Below, piece by piece: positions 56,565 to 64,000 of a stretch of DNA of 64,000 nucleotides. The DNA lies in assembly GCF_019075875.1 (NCBI RefSeq), contig NZ_JAHOOZ010000001.1, positions 2,542,001 through 2,606,000 on the forward strand. The letters are read 5' to 3'. The notes under the pieces are model-generated. The model was not told where the DNA came from, searched no databases, and was given only the letters and a program-made list of their open reading frames with translations. Each line of letters begins with the position of its first letter. The stretch's first letter is position 1. Made by a program: the position numbers and the translations under genes. This DNA comes from Novosphingobium sp. G106. GTDB lineage: Bacteria; Pseudomonadota; Alphaproteobacteria; Sphingomonadales; Sphingomonadaceae.

Positions 56565-56654
56565 CTGGCGGCGTCATTTCAGAGCTGGCGCCCTGAAGCC
56601 GGCATCACTTTCGACATGCCTTGACCTTACCCCCGCTACGGCGGGGGTTTTCTT
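56565..56654 (+). repeat. terminator-bearing repeat module, copy 2
   Basis: It matches 19465-19549 (GCGCCCTGAAGCCGGC, TCACTTTCGACATGCC, TGACCTTACCCCC) and ends in a clean terminator. Confidence 0.5.
56630..56654 (+). terminator. rho-independent terminator
   Basis: CCCCCGC-TACG-GCGGGGG followed by TTTTCTT. Confidence 0.85.
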
Positions 56655-56794
56655 GGTTCGCCATCGTCCAGCACCGTTGGCAGTTCCAAGCGGGAGGAAC
56701 ATCCTGAACTTGGCCCCTCTTCGGCGATTTTCTCCGCGACCGGGATCCTCTCAATTCGTGTCGGCGTTATCAGTTGTGCGGCATAGGTGAGCTA

Positions 56795-56965
56795 ATGACT
56801 TTCATCACGGGTCAGACCGTCCGGATCATCGAACACAATCGGTTGGCGCGCATCGTTCGCGTGGATGGAGCTCGGGCGCTCTGCAGGTGTGTGGCAACAC
56901 GCTCGGAAGCGTGGTTTGCTACAACCGACCTCAGGCCAGAACAACCTGGTACAAACGAGCGATAG
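56795..56965 (+). CDS. small conserved protein, 56 aa (paralog of 42879)
   Basis: MTFITGQTVRIIEHNRLARI is followed by VRVDGARALCRCVATRSEAW and FATTDLRPEQPG. It is clearly related to the protein at 42879-43043 along its full length. AGGTGAG precedes ATG 56795. Probably a small beta-barrel; function unknown. Confidence 0.62.
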   Translation: MTFITGQTVRIIEHNRLARIVRVDGARALCRCVATRSEAWFATTDLRPEQPGTNER

Positions 56966-57033
56966 CTCGACAGCTGTCAGCGACACTATCGCGTAGCGTC
57001 GAAGCGTGTATGCCCGTCTTCACAGGAGAAAAC

Positions 57034-57180
57034 ATGAACCAGCGCAGGCGATTGAGCTTACAAGAACGGGACGAAGCTGCCGCCGAGGCGCTCACCCAGA
57101 ACCCAGGCCGGCGCGTTCACGTCCAAGAATGGACAGACCCCGACGGTAAAGCGATCATCGTCATGATCCAGGAGCAGTAG
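57034..57180 (+). CDS. hypothetical protein, 48 aa
   Basis: MNQRRRLSLQERDEAAAEAL is followed by TQNPGRRVHVQEWTDPDGKA and IIVMIQEQ. AGGAGA lies 6 bases before the ATG, a good site. It has a basic leader, a helix and a terminal beta hairpin. It follows the 56-residue gene by 68 bases. No known family. Confidence 0.6.
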   Translation: MNQRRRLSLQERDEAAAEALTQNPGRRVHVQEWTDPDGKAIIVMIQEQ

Positions 57181-57300
57181 CTTCAGCCGACGAATATCGA
57201 CGCTGGCGCCAATCCAACTGCAGGTCGTACGGGCTTCGATAGTTTGGGCAGCTTGTCAGCGGATGTCATCTTTGCCCACAACAATACGGCTCGGCAAAAT

Positions 57301-58704
57301 TTACGCTGCATTGAGAAGCGGGTGGCGCAAGTGAAACTCGGTCGCCTCCTGGAATGCCACTCCGGCGCGTATGAGGGTTGCCTCGGCAAGCCAGGGACCA
57401 GCGAGTTGTATGCCGAGTGGCAGGCCGGACGGACCGAAACCCGCCGGAAGGCTGATCGTCGGCGAGCCGGATAGGTTGAACGGCGTCGTGAAGCGCATGA
57501 GGTCCATGTCCATGGGCGCCCTGCCCTGTGCCATCGGCTCCATGGCTTCCCATGTCGGCAGCGGCTTGCCGAGGCCGGGGATCAACAGCACATCGAGCTC
57601 GCCGAATAGTGCGCGCAGCCTACCGCGATAACGCTCGCGCAGCATATGACCGCGCGCCACATCTACACCACGAACCTGCGCCACCGCCTCCAGTGTGCCA
57701 CGCAGCCACGCACCGTAGCGGTCAGCTTGCGCCGGAAAATACGCCTCGTGGGCCAGGGCCAGCTCCGCGCCGAATAGTGTCCGACTATCCGCCATCTCAT
57801 CGTCGTTCCACGGGAACGTCACTTCACGTACCTTCATGCCCCACCGTTCGAGCGTGGTGCGGGCATGCTCCAGCGAGGCGACAATCTCGGGCGCCATTCC
57901 GCGGGCGGCGAAATTCCAATCGATACCCAGTGTCAGACCATTCACACCGCCATCCATCTGCGCCAGATAGTCGGGCACGGGCTCGCGAAGTGTAGTCGTG
58001 TCCTTGGGATCCCAGCCTGCAATCGCCTGCAGTATTGCCGCGGCATCCGCTGCCGACCGTGCCATCGGACCCAAGTGATCGAGACTTTCGGCAATGTGGA
58101 TCAGCCCGTGCCGGCTGACCCTGCCCCAGGTCGGCTTGATGCCTGTGAGATTGTTGGCTGCGGAGGGCATGCGGATCGAGCCGCCCGTGTCGGAGCCGAT
58201 CGCGCCGAAGCAGAATCCCGCCGCCACCGCCACGCCCGAACCGCTAGACGATACGCCGGTCCAGTGCTCGGCGCTCCAGGGGTTCACCGGCCGCGCGAAA
58301 ACAGGGTGATGATTGAACGTGGCGCCTTCGGTCATGTGAAGCTTGGCGATGATCACCGCGCCCGCGTGCTTTAGCCGTGCAACGACCGTGGCATCTTCTT
58401 CGGGTCGGAAATCGCGCAGCAATTCCATCCCGCCCGTCGTTGGCAGGCCCTTGGTCCAGAGCAGGTCCTTGATGCCAATCGGAATGCCGTGCAGTGCCCC
58501 GCGCCAGTGACCACCGGCGATCTCAGCATCGGCCTGTCTGGCCTGCTCCATCGCTTCGTCCGCGAGGACCATCAGCGTGCTGTGCAAGATGGGGTCATAG
58601 CCATCGATGCGGCTCAGCAGCTCCGCTGTGACCGCTGCCGAACTCACTTCACCGCGGCGAATTCGATCGGACACCGAGAGCAGGCTTTCGTAGTGTATTT
58701 CCAT
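57301..58704 (-). CDS. amidase (amidase signature family)
   Basis: The 467-residue protein shows the Ser-cisSer-Lys triad: Lys79 in HGIPIGIKDLLWTKGLPTTG, cis-Ser near 154 in WTGVSSSGSGVAVAAG, and nucleophile Ser176 in GSDTGGSIRMPSAANNLTG. Length matches the family. It hydrolyses amide bonds of small substrates. The substrate is unclear, and the absence of neighbouring gatA/gatB features argues against the tRNA amidotransferase. GGGAGAG lies just before ATG 58704. It appears to be a single-gene unit. Confidence 0.92.
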   Translation of the reverse strand: MEIHYESLLSVSDRIRRGEVSSAAVTAELLSRIDGYDPILHSTLMVLADEAMEQARQADAEIAGGHWRGALHGIPIGIKDLLWTKGLPTTGGMELLRDFRPEEDATVVARLKHAGAVIIAKLHMTEGATFNHHPVFARPVNPWSAEHWTGVSSSGSGVAVAAGFCFGAIGSDTGGSIRMPSAANNLTGIKPTWGRVSRHGLIHIAESLDHLGPMARSAADAAAILQAIAGWDPKDTTTLREPVPDYLAQMDGGVNGLTLGIDWNFAARGMAPEIVASLEHARTTLERWGMKVREVTFPWNDDEMADSRTLFGAELALAHEAYFPAQADRYGAWLRGTLEAVAQVRGVDVARGHMLRERYRGRLRALFGELDVLLIPGLGKPLPTWEAMEPMAQGRAPMDMDLMRFTTPFNLSGSPTISLPAGFGPSGLPLGIQLAGPWLAEATLIRAGVAFQEATEFHLRHPLLNAA

Positions 58705-58884
58705 GATCTCTCCCGCGGGCCCGACAGATCCAACAATCTAGGTACGGAGATCGACAAAACACCATTTGAAATTTGACGGCAGCGACTGCGGATCTTGCGA
58801 GACTATCGTCGAATGCCAGTCACAGGCGGCAATCTAGGCGGGTTTTGTCGGAGAGCTTGTCGCTCACTCGCCCTTAAGTATGGG
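58705..58884. other. gene-free spacer
   Basis: It lies between the amidase start and the structured segment that follows. No gene is seen; promoters for both directions are likely. Confidence 0.35.
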
Positions 58885-59032
58885 TCGAACTGGCACATAA
58901 AATCGGTTTGGTGCCAAGTGCTTGAAGGCGCATAGTCTGAGCGCGGCGAGGAGTCGCCGCGCTGCGGGATCTCTCCCTCAGCCTGCAGCGAGCTGGAGAG
59001 GACTGGGCGGCAATGCCGCCCAGTCTTTCTAA
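58885..59032 (+). ncRNA. candidate structured small RNA
   Basis: About 150 bases without coding potential fold into consecutive hairpins: TGGCAC/GTGCCA (58891-58917), a 10-bp AGCGCGGCGA/TCGCCGCGCT with a 4-base loop (58940-58963), CTCTC/GAGAG with CAGC/GCTG (58971-59000), and a final GACTGGGCGGCA/TGCCGCCCAGTC followed by TTTCT (59001-59030). The last is a strong intrinsic terminator with no gene before it. It does not look like tmRNA, RNase P or SRP RNA to me. 6S RNA or a novel sRNA are the open options. Confidence 0.55.
59001..59030 (+). terminator. rho-independent terminator
   Basis: GACTGGGCGGCA and TGCCGCCCAGTC form a perfect 12-bp stem, followed by TTTCT. Confidence 0.75.
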
Positions 59033-59487
59033 GAGGCAGCGCTAACAGACAAGTGAAGCGCGCGCGCTCTTCAACGGTCGTTTTTTGACGAAACGATTGC
59101 CGGACACTGCTTCAATCTCGTAGGTTGCCAAGGACCGGGTAATCGACTTGACGCCAACAGCGGCTCAGCAGATCGGCATCGACAAGATAGATGGCGTAGG
59201 AACGGTGGTGGTCGCGCCGATATTGGCACCTAGCGGCTCATCTTCCTCGAATCAGTAGGACCTAGTCGGCGGTCGCCAGAAAGCTGTCAGCGGAATGACC
59301 CTCACAGCGCGCGAGCAAGTCAATTCAGCCAGTGACCGAGCTATCCAATGGCATCTTAGTAACGGTGTAACAGGGTAGAAGAGCTCCCGTAATAGGTGAA
59401 CGGGATCGATGCGGTTCACCAGGACGACCGTCCGGGAGCCAAGCCAGCTTTCGCGACTTGTGCCTATATCGTCGGAGGAAAACCGGT
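59033..59487. other. gene-free spacer with a palindrome
   Basis: No gene is supported. GGTGAAC (59395-59401) and GTTCACC (59414-59420) form an inverted repeat about 70 bases before the PEBP gene, a possible operator. A copy of the dispersed motif (CTAGTCGGCGGTCGCCAGAA) lies near 59261. Confidence 0.4.
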
Positions 59488-60126
59488 ATGCTCGAACATC
59501 TGCCCCGCTGGCTAGGCTCGCTACTGAAGTCGGTACGGGCCGGCCATGCCAAACTCACCATTGTTGAGGAAAACATTGCTCCGGGGGAGCTTACCCTTGA
59601 GCTGTCGAGCCCGGCCTTCGCGAGCGGTGCACGCCTTCCCGTGCGCTTCACGGCCGACGGCGAAGGCTTGTCGCCCCCTCTTGTCTGGCACGGCGCGCCT
59701 GAAGGCACGGCGGCTCTTGCGCTCCTGGTCGAAGATGCTGACGCGCCGCTGCCGAGCCCGCTGGTCCACGCCTTGGTCTGGAACCTGCCGGTGGACAGCA
59801 CAGGGCTTGCCGAGGGCGCGATTGTCGCCGATGGTCCCGAGGGCGAGGCGCGTGCCGACGGCAGCAACGTGGGACGCAACAGCTTCATGTTCGAAGGCTG
59901 GCTTCCGCCTGACCCGCCACCGGGGCACGGTGCCCATGACTACGTTTTCCAACTCTTCGCGCTGTCGGAACGGGTCGACGTCCTCAGCAATCCCGGCCGC
60001 TCTGAGTTTGCACGCGCCATCAAAGGCCGTGTGCTCGCCGCTGGCTTGCTCGTCGGCACTTATTCGCGCGGCGAGCCGTCCTCCGAAGGTAAGATCGGCG
60101 CAATGGTGCGACCCGCAAACGCTTGA
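59488..60126 (+). CDS. YbhB/YbcL-type PEBP family protein
   Basis: The 212-residue protein shows RLPVRFTADGEGLSPPLVWH, LALLVEDADAPLPSPLVHAL (DxDAP), VWNLPVDSTGL, GRNSFMFEGWLPPDPPPGHG (GYxxPxPPxGxG) and HDYVFQLFALSE. These are the signatures of phosphatidylethanolamine-binding/Raf-inhibitor-like proteins. The bacterial role is unclear; it may bind small anions. There is no signal peptide. GGAGG lies 9 bases before ATG 59488, preferred over an upstream TTG. Confidence 0.9.
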   Translation: MLEHLPRWLGSLLKSVRAGHAKLTIVEENIAPGELTLELSSPAFASGARLPVRFTADGEGLSPPLVWHGAPEGTAALALLVEDADAPLPSPLVHALVWNLPVDSTGLAEGAIVADGPEGEARADGSNVGRNSFMFEGWLPPDPPPGHGAHDYVFQLFALSERVDVLSNPGRSEFARAIKGRVLAAGLLVGTYSRGEPSSEGKIGAMVRPANA

Positions 60127-60276
60127 ACTGTGTAAATTCACTGGTCAATGGCCGCAAAGTCGTGGTCGCATGGCAACGGCATCCCCGAACCTTGGGAACC
60201 AGTCGTACAATCCAATGGAAACCAACGACCGTGAAGTCCGTTGTCCCTATCGCCGGGGGCAACCCTAGAGGTCAAA

Positions 60277-60702
60277 ATGACGAAGAGGATGTTATTGGCA
60301 GGCATCGCGCTCGCAGTTTCGGGCGTCGCCTTTCCCGCAATCGCTTCTGCTCAGGCCGCGCCTGAAGAAATCGTGGTCACGGGCAATTATGGAAGGGTGA
60401 GCGACAGTATCCGCACTCTTTCCCAGTCAGTCAGCTATGCAGATCTCGATCTCAGCACCAAGGCCGGCCGCGACGAGATGCAGCATCGGTTGAAGCTCAC
60501 CGCGCGGTTCCTCTGCGACAAGCTCGGCGAGAACTCTGCTGGAGACTCCCTCGCGCCATCTTGCCGGGATGCCGCCGTTCAGGATGCGAACAAGCGCCTC
60601 GGCACGATCGAAGCCTCGTTCGCGCCGCGCGGTACGACCTGGGTCGCGCCGCCGGCATGGCCGGCGCCTTACCCAGTCGATTGGCGCACGCGATATCCGT
60701 AA
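60277..60702 (+). CDS. UrcA family secreted protein
   Basis: The 141-residue protein has a signal peptide (MLLAGIALAVSGVAFPAIAS). The UrcA core follows: SQSVSYADLDLSTKAGRDEM, LKLTARFLCDKLGE, and Cys in LAPSCRDAAVQDANKRLG. Two conserved Cys probably form a disulfide. UrcA proteins are periplasmic, restricted mostly to sphingomonads and relatives, with unknown function. ATG 60277 follows AGAGG. A GCCGCCCC/GGGGCGGC hairpin at 60729-60758 follows. Confidence 0.88.
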   Translation: MTKRMLLAGIALAVSGVAFPAIASAQAAPEEIVVTGNYGRVSDSIRTLSQSVSYADLDLSTKAGRDEMQHRLKLTARFLCDKLGENSAGDSLAPSCRDAAVQDANKRLGTIEASFAPRGTTWVAPPAWPAPYPVDWRTRYP

Positions 60703-60728
60703 ACTAACCATTGCGGGATCGTCGTCAC

Positions 60729-60758
60729 GCCGCCCCACGCACGTAACTGCGGGGCGGC
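60729..60758 (+). terminator. stem-loop after the UrcA gene
   Basis: GCCGCCCC and GGGGCGGC pair perfectly with a 14-base loop. No U-run follows. Confidence 0.4.
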
Positions 60759-60845
60759 GGACTATCATAGCCGCAATCGATTTCTTGCGTCCTGACGGGG
60801 AATATCCGCTCCGCCCACGCTTCATTCCTCACCGACCGGATAGCG

Positions 60846-60870
60846 GGAACTCAGGAGATCATTTGCCGTT
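60846..60870 (+). promoter_or_regulatory. EcfG-type promoter for the LuxR-type gene
   Basis: GGAAC (60846-60850) and CGTT (60867-60870) are 16 bases apart, an exact consensus match, about 125 bases before the start codon. Confidence 0.65.
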
Positions 60871-60995
60871 AGGGCTTCGACCGCAGGCGCTATCCCTCAG
60901 CGAGGCGGTCTGCCGATGCATCCCGGTCTGTGCCAATGGCATGGTCGACCGTCATGCATCGGCACCGGGCAGTATCAAGTCAGGGAAAACGCAGC

Positions 60996-61238
60996 GTGAG
61001 AGCAACAGATTTCGGATCGCGATTAACCGACCGGGAGCTTCAGATTCTTGAAGCGATCGCAGATGGGTGGTCGGCCAAAGAGACCGCGCGGATTCTGGGG
61101 ATCACGCCGCGCACCGTCGAATGCCACATCGATGCCGTTCGTATGAAGCTTCGGGCGCGAAACCGAACGCATGCCATCGCAATCGCTTTGGCCCGCGAGT
61201 TGCTGCCATCTCGTATCCTGCATCGAGCGGCGGCATGA
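60996..61238 (+). CDS. stand-alone LuxR-type HTH protein
   Basis: The 80-residue protein is little more than a LuxR C-terminal domain: LTDRELQILEAIADGWSAKE, TARILGITPRTVECHIDAVR and MKLRARNRTHAIAIALARE. No receiver or ligand domain is present. Such short proteins may bind DNA alone or compete with full-length regulators. I chose GTG 60996, with AGGGAA 8 bases upstream; upstream ATGs would add an unconserved leader. An EcfG-type promoter upstream suggests stress control. Confidence 0.82.
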   Translation: MRATDFGSRLTDRELQILEAIADGWSAKETARILGITPRTVECHIDAVRMKLRARNRTHAIAIALARELLPSRILHRAAA

Positions 61239-61307
61239 CCTTGCGCGTCGGAGCCTGGTTGGCTCGCGATGTTAGAGATTCCGATCGACGCAAGCGTCCG
61301 CGGCGCG

Positions 61308-61871
61308 TTACGGATTTGTCCATCGCGACTCCGCACGGCCGTTGTCCCCAAGATCGATCGACGCAGTGAGATCGAATGTGAAGGTCTGCGACGCACGTTT
61401 CCCCGAACTAGCCGTGGCAAGACGAGATCTGACCTCGCTCGTCGGCGAAAATCCTACTTTCTCCAGGACATGAGCCGAGGACTTGTCGCCGGGAATATGG
61501 CTGGCAATTACGCGCTGGTGGCCCAGAGTGCGGGCCATGCTCAGCACGGCGCTTATTGCTTCGCTCGCGTACCCATGGCCGTGGTGCGCCTTGATGATCC
61601 AGTACCCCAGCCCGATTTCGTCGCCATCGCGGCCGAGGCCGATCCCGCCGATGAGCTCTCCGCCGTTTATCTTCGGCAAGGTGATGAAGAAGTGCGGGAG
61701 GCGCTTGTCGCTCGGCCTTTCGATGAAGCGCTGGGCATCTTCTGCCGTCAGCGGCCAAGGCAGACCGCTCGCATTGGCTGCAAGCGGAGCCTCGTTGATG
61801 AGGGTCAGCATTTCCTGCCGATCTTCAGGCCAGCAAGGTCTCAGGAACAAACGTGCGGTGCGAATGAACAT
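61308..61871 (-). CDS. GNAT-family N-acetyltransferase (RimJ/RimL-like)
   Basis: The 187-residue protein starts MFIRTARLFLRPCWPEDRQE, contains GELIGGIGLGRDGDEIGLGY and WIIKAHHGHGYASEAISAVL (acetyl-CoA binding motif, QxxGxG/A variant HHGHGYA), and VIASHIPGDKSSAHVLEKVG. The usual RimJ/RimL group acetylates protein N-termini or small amines. The substrate is not evident. A GGGAG lies 9 bases before the ATG. The C-terminal 40 residues are unconserved. Confidence 0.88.
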   Translation of the reverse strand: MFIRTARLFLRPCWPEDRQEMLTLINEAPLAANASGLPWPLTAEDAQRFIERPSDKRLPHFFITLPKINGGELIGGIGLGRDGDEIGLGYWIIKAHHGHGYASEAISAVLSMARTLGHQRVIASHIPGDKSSAHVLEKVGFSPTSEVRSRLATASSGKRASQTFTFDLTASIDLGDNGRAESRWTNP

Positions 61872-62316
61872 TGCGCAGGCTCCCCTCCCCGGCCCGACTC
61901 TGCAACGCGGGCCGTTTACACCTGCCTGAGTTCTCGAGCCATTCGCGACCCATCAATCAAGCGAGGCCAAGAGGAAAACAGGCACCTCGATAATGCCAGC
62001 AATCGGACGCCCGTAAAGCCTCTTATGCAGGGCATCTAGCAGACCGGGAACTCGCGGGCTGGGTCTACCGTATCGGTCAAATTTCGATCCGTATCAGGCC
62101 CCCCCATCGGCGAACGCCTTGCGCACGGATGTGCGCTGCATGAGACGATCATAGGAACGCCCCAACCGGTCGGACGCGTCGCGAACCCCAGTGAAACAAT
62201 CCCTCGCAGGTGAAAATATGTGGACCAATTCTCCGCGCTTCGATGGCCGCGCAGCTGGAACGCTGTCCCTTTCCGCCGAGATGAGGATGCAGCCTCCCAT
62301 CGAATGGAGACCTGCC
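61872..62316. other. gene-free stretch
   Basis: No gene is supported. In-frame upstream ATGs of the next gene reach back to 62191 but lack ribosome sites. Confidence 0.35.
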
Positions 62317-62580
62317 TTGACGGACGGTGAGACCAAGGTCGTGATTTCCCAGCTGTCACGCCGGGTTACACTCGAGGGCGTGACCGTCGACGTCCAGATT
62401 TATAGGTTCGAGGACGAGGATGAATGGGTGCTGGTCGTCGCCAACGAGAGCGGCAGTTCCAAGGTCTGGGACGAGGTATTTCCAAGCGACATAGAAGCCA
62501 TGGCGGCTTTCCAAATCGTCGTCGCAGAAGAAGGCCTGTCCGCCTTCCTCGAACAAGGAAACTCAGGAACGCTGCACTAG
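62317..62580 (+). CDS. small conserved hypothetical protein (paralog of 8834-9097)
   Basis: VVISQLSRRVTLEGVTVDVQ, DEDEWVLVVANESGSSKVWD and PSDIEAMAAFQIVVAEEGLS align with the protein at 8834-9097. I chose the TTG at 62317 because GGAG lies 8 bases upstream and the resulting length equals that of the paralog. ATG 62287 or 62281 are alternatives. It is acidic, with no membrane segment. Function unknown. Confidence 0.65.
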   Translation: MTDGETKVVISQLSRRVTLEGVTVDVQIYRFEDEDEWVLVVANESGSSKVWDEVFPSDIEAMAAFQIVVAEEGLSAFLEQGNSGTLH

Positions 62581-62625
62581 GCTCTCTTACCGCTCGCCGC
62601 TAGCCGGGCGAGCCCGGCGGCAGGT

Positions 62626-62871
62626 CTATTGAAAAGCGGCCACGGGCCCGCCGAGCTCCAGGGCAGACGCGCGCAGGACGAAAAGCGGCATGCCCGCCTT
62701 GCTCACACTGATCCTCCAGTCCCGTGCCGACCAGAACTCGTCGGTCCCATTGCTGATCATGTCGCCGAAAATGCGGGTCAGTTCCTTTTTGGCCGCCGCA
62801 ACGCTCGGCAGCTCCATTTCATACTTGTGAGGTGCCTTGCCGTCGTCGATCGTGATGCTGAAGATTTCCAT
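62626..62871 (-). CDS. DUF6894-like protein, 81 aa
   Basis: MEIFSITIDDGKAPHKYEME, VAAAKKELTRIFGDMISNG and DWRISVSKAGMPLFVLRASA fit the DUF6894 pattern: a short beta strand with a D-x-G, a helix with the A-x-x-E/K spacing, then a strand ending in L-F-V-L. These small cytoplasmic proteins are frequent in alphaproteobacteria and often stress-linked. It is convergent with the 62317 gene (45 bases apart). Confidence 0.7.
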   Translation of the reverse strand: MEIFSITIDDGKAPHKYEMELPSVAAAKKELTRIFGDMISNGTDEFWSARDWRISVSKAGMPLFVLRASALELGGPVAAFQ

Positions 62872-63142
62872 GGCCGGTCAATGCGGCACATGGGATTTGG
62901 TTTCCAGCAGCGGTCGCCCATCGCCGGGCCGCGACGTGGCAATTGAGCGCCAAAAGTCCGGAGCGCTGCAAGGGGCCATCATCGCCTATTCCAGCTCAAC
63001 GCGGTGGCAAACATGCTGAACGCGTAAGCGTGCCCAAGCGCTTCGCGTTCTCACGCGACGGTTGGAAGCTGCTGCCCACGCTTGCGCTCGGCCCAAGCGG
63101 CCCTGAAACGGCACCGATGAGCCCGCGAAACGTTCGACAATT
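62872..63142. other. gene-free spacer
   Basis: No gene is supported between the DUF6894-like and PHA-system genes. Confidence 0.35.
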
Positions 63143-63445
63143 ATGCCCGATCCAATTTCCATCGATATCCCACATAGTCTGGGCCGCGACGCGGCCCGCG
63201 CGAAGCTCGACCACGGCATCGGCCAGATCGCGGGGGTCATACCGGGGGGCTCGCTGACGTCTCATCGCTGGCAAGGCGATACGCTCTTTTTCGAAATCGA
63301 AGCCATGGGTCAACGCGTGGCCGCGCAGATCGAGGTTTTCGAAACGCGGATCCATGCCTTGGTGGACTTGCCGCCCCTTGCCGCCCTATTCGCCGAAAAG
63401 ATCAAAGGGAAGCTCGCCTCGGTCGGCACAAAACTGCTTCGCTAG
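63143..63445 (+). CDS. polyhydroxyalkanoic acid system family protein
   Basis: The 100-residue protein has ISIDIPHSLGRDAARAKLDH, HRWQGDTLFFEIEAMGQRVA and ALVDLPPLAALFAEKIKGKL, matching the PHA_gran_rgn family. Members are found near polyhydroxyalkanoate genes and are thought to associate with granules. The broken depolymerase-like gene at 22170 is the only other PHA-related gene here. The start has no strong ribosome site but fits the family. Confidence 0.8.
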   Translation: MPDPISIDIPHSLGRDAARAKLDHGIGQIAGVIPGGSLTSHRWQGDTLFFEIEAMGQRVAAQIEVFETRIHALVDLPPLAALFAEKIKGKLASVGTKLLR

Positions 63446-63466
63446 ACGCCCGGCGCGGCAACAGGA

Positions 63467-64000
63467 TCAGCGGCGCAGCGCCTGGGTCACGAAGTCACAG
63501 CCCAGTTTTATTCCCATGGGATCTACGCTGTGACCAAGGTTCGCAGATACATGCGTGGTTACCTCGATTCCGAGCTGCTTGAGCTCACGCTCGGCCGTGT
63601 GCAACGCGGCCACCGGCACCACAGGATCCTGCGAGCCGTGCACCAGAAGTACCGGGGGTTTCGAGACCAGTTCTGCTCGAAGTTCCGCCGCACCTGTCAG
63701 CATGCCCGAATAGCCAACGACCGCGGCGACCTGCGCCTGCCGGCGCAAGCCGACGTGGAGCGCCATCATCGTTCCCTGGCTGAAACCCACGATGGCCAGG
63801 TCTGCATCGGTCAGATCATATTGCGCGAGCTTTCGGTCGATGAAGCGGTCGATCGCGGGAGCCGCTTCACGCGCACCGCGGGCGAGCGCTTGCGGCGAGA
63901 GTTCGGAAAGGCCCCACCACTGATACCCCGCGCCAAAAGCGCATCGCTGGGGCGCATGGGGTGCGAGAAAAAGCACGTCGGGAACCGCCTGCTGCCAGGT
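63467..64000 (-). CDS. phospholipase/carboxylesterase family hydrolase, N-terminus outside the window
   Basis: The frame enters from the right edge (TWQQAVPD before VLFLAPHAP) and runs to a stop at 63467. It has the nucleophile Ser in ADLAIVGFSQGTMMALHVGL, the Asp in VLLVHGSQDPVVPVAALH and the His in HVSANLGHSVDPMG: a full catalytic triad of the alpha/beta-hydrolase fold. Relatives have about 215 residues, so roughly 35-40 N-terminal residues lie outside. It is convergent with the PHA-system gene (21 bases apart). Confidence 0.88.
   Translation of the reverse strand, partial: TWQQAVPDVLFLAPHAPQRCAFGAGYQWWGLSELSPQALARGAREAAPAIDRFIDRKLAQYDLTDADLAIVGFSQGTMMALHVGLRRQAQVAAVVGYSGMLTGAAELRAELVSKPPVLLVHGSQDPVVPVAALHTAERELKQLGIEVTTHVSANLGHSVDPMGIKLGCDFVTQALRR

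Noticed and set aside
56425..56790. A 121-residue plus-strand frame
   Set aside because: It runs through a clean intrinsic terminator and its repeat module.

Overview
The window reads as a sphingomonad (Sphingomonadales, Alphaproteobacteria) replicon. The supporting signs are high GC, a DUF1153/SciP-type gene at the left edge, an UrcA-family secreted protein, a PEP-CTERM protein with the sphingomonad-style tail, a HisKA_2 sensor kinase, DUF6894 and DUF3072 stress proteins, and promoters of the GGAAC-N16/17-CGTT class used by the alphaproteobacterial general-stress sigma factor EcfG. No rRNA, tRNA or CRISPR array was recognised.

Layout. 0-6 kb: a truncated DUF1153 gene, a MATE exporter, a frameshifted exonuclease-BRCT gene, a frameshifted type II NADH dehydrogenase, a relic short-chain dehydrogenase and small unknown genes. 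6.5-8 kb: an IS256-family insertion. 8-12.5 kb: two small genes, a 2OG-Fe(II) oxygenase and a divergent pair of citrate-synthase-family genes, one of which carries an N-terminal DNA-binding domain. 12.5-15 kb: a complete IS66-family element with an 8-bp target duplication. 15-22 kb: a PAS-HisKA_2 kinase, a host-attachment-type protein, an AsmA-like protein, an IS110 relic fused to a kinase relic, a response regulator, a hemerythrin and a truncated hydrolase. 22.6-27 kb: an unusually gene-poor stretch full of hairpins, terminators and short repeats, with a broken PEP-CTERM gene and a broken SRAP gene. 27-32 kb: many tiny genes, a second stand-alone receiver, a Flp pilin and a PilZ-like protein. 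32-39.5 kb: two overlapping hybrid histidine kinases, the larger built on an array of about ten HAMP-like units. 40-43.7 kb: L,D-transpeptidase plus M23 peptidase (cell-wall pair), small lipoprotein and membrane proteins, an iron permease-family protein and an XRE regulator. 44.4-54.4 kb: a 3328-residue VCBS-repeat adhesin containing 15 almost identical 336-bp repeats. 54.4-64 kb: an orphan tyrosine recombinase, small stress-type genes, an amidase, a candidate structured RNA, PEBP, UrcA, a LuxR-type HTH protein, GNAT, DUF6894, a PHA-system protein and a truncated esterase.

Two themes connect the genes. One is stress and surface signalling: several sensor kinases and receivers, EcfG-like promoters, hemerythrin, DUF3072, DUF6894, lmo0937-like membrane peptide and envelope-remodelling enzymes. 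The other is genome flux: three IS families, relic genes, many frameshifts in G/C homopolymers (decay or sequencing error), and paralogous tiny genes scattered through the window. The most distinctive features are the homogenised adhesin array, the HAMP array kinase and the hairpin/terminator-rich 22.6-26.6 kb region.
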